From the NCBI GenBank assembly GCA_028685945.1, contig JAQUCZ010000087.1:1-5702 (forward strand): a stretch of DNA of 5,702 nt, given 5' to 3'. The notes below the pieces were generated by a model. That model had not been told where the DNA came from. It searched no databases and worked only from the letters and a program-made list of their open reading frames with translations. The number at the start of each line of letters is the position of its first letter. Within the stretch, counting starts at the first letter, position 1. The DNA comes from Sulfurimonadaceae bacterium (GTDB taxonomy: Bacteria > Campylobacterota > Campylobacteria > Campylobacterales > Sulfurimonadaceae). The position numbers and the translations under genes are program-made. Of this stretch, positions 4,782 through 5,702 are shown one piece after another.

Positions 4782-5702
4782 GCAAATATATACGCAAAAG
4801 CGAATCGGTCGATGTCATGCTTTTGGCGGAAGGTACATACCCTTATATAAGAGGAGGCGTCTCTTCATGGATAGCACAATTGATGGCGGGTCTCCCGCAA
4901 ATAAAGTTCGGCATTTGTTTTGTAGGCGCTCAAGAAAGTGAATACGGTGATATGCGCTATACTTTGCCGGATAACCTCGTACATCTTGAAGTGCACTATA
5001 TGTTCGACGGAGATACGCCCCCTGTGCAAAAATTAAAAGGGGAGAAAAAAAGTTTTGATGCAGTAAGGGAATTGCATCGTTCTTTCGCGCAAAAAGGGGG
5101 AGAAATTCCTGCAATGATGCAAAAAATCGATTTTTACATGAAAGAGGTAACGTTTGAACATTTTCTTTATTCGGAACACTCTTGGGAGTTTCTTAACGAG
5201 TGTTACATGAAAAACTGCCCCGATGTGCCTTTTATCGATTATTTTTGGACACTTCGAAATATCCATAGACCTATATGGATTTTAGCACGAATAGTACAAA
5301 ATTTTCCTACGGTAAAGCTTTTTCATGCACCTTCTACGGGTTATGCAGGTTTCTTGGGTGCTTTGGGATCTTACACGAAAGATGTTCCGTACATTTTGAC
5401 CGAGCACGGTATATATACCAGAGAACGTAAAATAGATATGTTGAGTGCAGATTGGGTCAGTTTTAGAAAATCACCTCTTTTGAAGCAGCTCGAGGAGTTT
5501 AATTATATTAAAAAGATGTGGGTGAATTTTTTTGAAAAAATAGGAGAGTTCTCTTATAAAAGAGCCTCTCATATTTTATCGCTTTATCCCGGAGCACAAA
5601 AGATTCAGATCAGCTTCGGAGCGCAAGAGGCAAAAACGAAAGTGATCCCCAACGGCGTCGACGTCGATGCGCTTAAAGCGACGATGCAGGAGCGTATCGA
5701 TC
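4778..5702 (+). CDS. pelF: Pel glycosyltransferase PelF (3' end beyond window)
   Basis: PelF is the soluble GT4-like glycosyltransferase that polymerises the Pel chain from a UDP-sugar at the cytoplasmic face, working with PelD, PelE and PelG. The frame is open from the GTG at 4778 to the window edge: 308 complete codons of an expected roughly 500. The match to the family is strong: 'EGTYPYIRGGVSSW' (residues 18-31, the glycine-rich loop near the N-terminus), 'LPDNLVHLEVHY' (about 63-74), 'FHAPSTGYAG' (182-191), 'TEHGIYTRERKID' (208-220) and 'VIPNGVD' (289-295), which marks the entry to the second Rossmann domain. The catalytic C-terminal half, including the E-x7-E region, lies outside, so activity cannot be judged. 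The stop of pelE overlaps the start by 4 bases. The last 120 bases are much richer in G+C than the part before them. Confidence 0.93.
   Translation, partial: MSKYIRKSESVDVMLLAEGTYPYIRGGVSSWIAQLMAGLPQIKFGICFVGAQESEYGDMRYTLPDNLVHLEVHYMFDGDTPPVQKLKGEKKSFDAVRELHRSFAQKGGEIPAMMQKIDFYMKEVTFEHFLYSEHSWEFLNECYMKNCPDVPFIDYFWTLRNIHRPIWILARIVQNFPTVKLFHAPSTGYAGFLGALGSYTKDVPYILTEHGIYTRERKIDMLSADWVSFRKSPLLKQLEEFNYIKKMWVNFFEKIGEFSYKRASHILSLYPGAQKIQISFGAQEAKTKVIPNGVDVDALKATMQERID

Noticed and set aside
4815..5266. Two - strand frames (99 and 77 aa) over the right end
   Set aside because: They are antisense to pelF, which is continuous on the + strand and carries many conserved glycosyltransferase motifs.
1..5702. 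CRISPR arrays, insertion sequences, att sites, tRNA or rRNA genes
   Set aside because: No repeated units with spacers, transposase-like frames, terminal inverted repeats or RNA gene motifs were found on reading both strands.

Overview
The window looks like a chromosomal segment from a sulfur- or hydrogen-oxidising Campylobacterota (epsilonproteobacterial) bacterium of the Sulfuricurvum/Sulfurimonas kind. This is an inference from protein style, codon use and AT-rich promoters; no rRNA or other marker is present to fix the genus. All six supported genes lie on the + strand and are tightly packed.

Left block (91-1970): a molybdenum cofactor cluster, moaD-moaE-moeA. MoaD (73 aa, C-terminal Gly-Gly) and MoaE (148 aa) are the small and large subunits of molybdopterin synthase. 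MoeA (403 aa) inserts molybdate into adenylated molybdopterin. The genes are separated by 3 bases (moaD/moaE) or overlap by 4 (moaE/moeA), so they form one translationally coupled operon, probably read from a TATAAT at 53-58.

Junction (1971-2059): 89 non-coding bases with a tandem TTTTGACAC repeat (11-bp period), a TATAAT at 2018-2023 and a weak hairpin plus T-run. This is the likely end of the moa transcript and the start of the next operon.

Right block (2060-5702, continuing off the edge): a Pel exopolysaccharide operon, pelC-pelD-pelE-pelF. PelC is the outer-membrane lipoprotein, PelD the inner-membrane cyclic-di-GMP receptor with a degenerate GGDEF domain and an intact RxxD site, PelE the membrane/TPR-type scaffold, and PelF the cytoplasmic family 4-like glycosyltransferase. 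pelF has no stop codon in the window and is cut off after 308 codons; pelG would be expected next. The genes are coupled: a 9-base gap (pelC/pelD), an 11-base overlap (pelD/pelE) and a 4-base overlap (pelE/pelF). In Pseudomonas aeruginosa the order is pelABCDEFG. Here pelC is the first gene and moeA stands where pelB and pelA would be.

Together the right block encodes most of a c-di-GMP-controlled machine that makes a cationic biofilm polysaccharide and moves it through the inner membrane. The deacetylase/hydrolase (PelA) and outer-membrane porin (PelB) must lie elsewhere if the pathway is complete. I see no evidence of a wholly new system. The points of interest are the operon arrangement, the conserved c-di-GMP site, the 11-bp repeat in the promoter region, and a strong change of base composition between moeA and pelD/pelE that reverses inside pelF.
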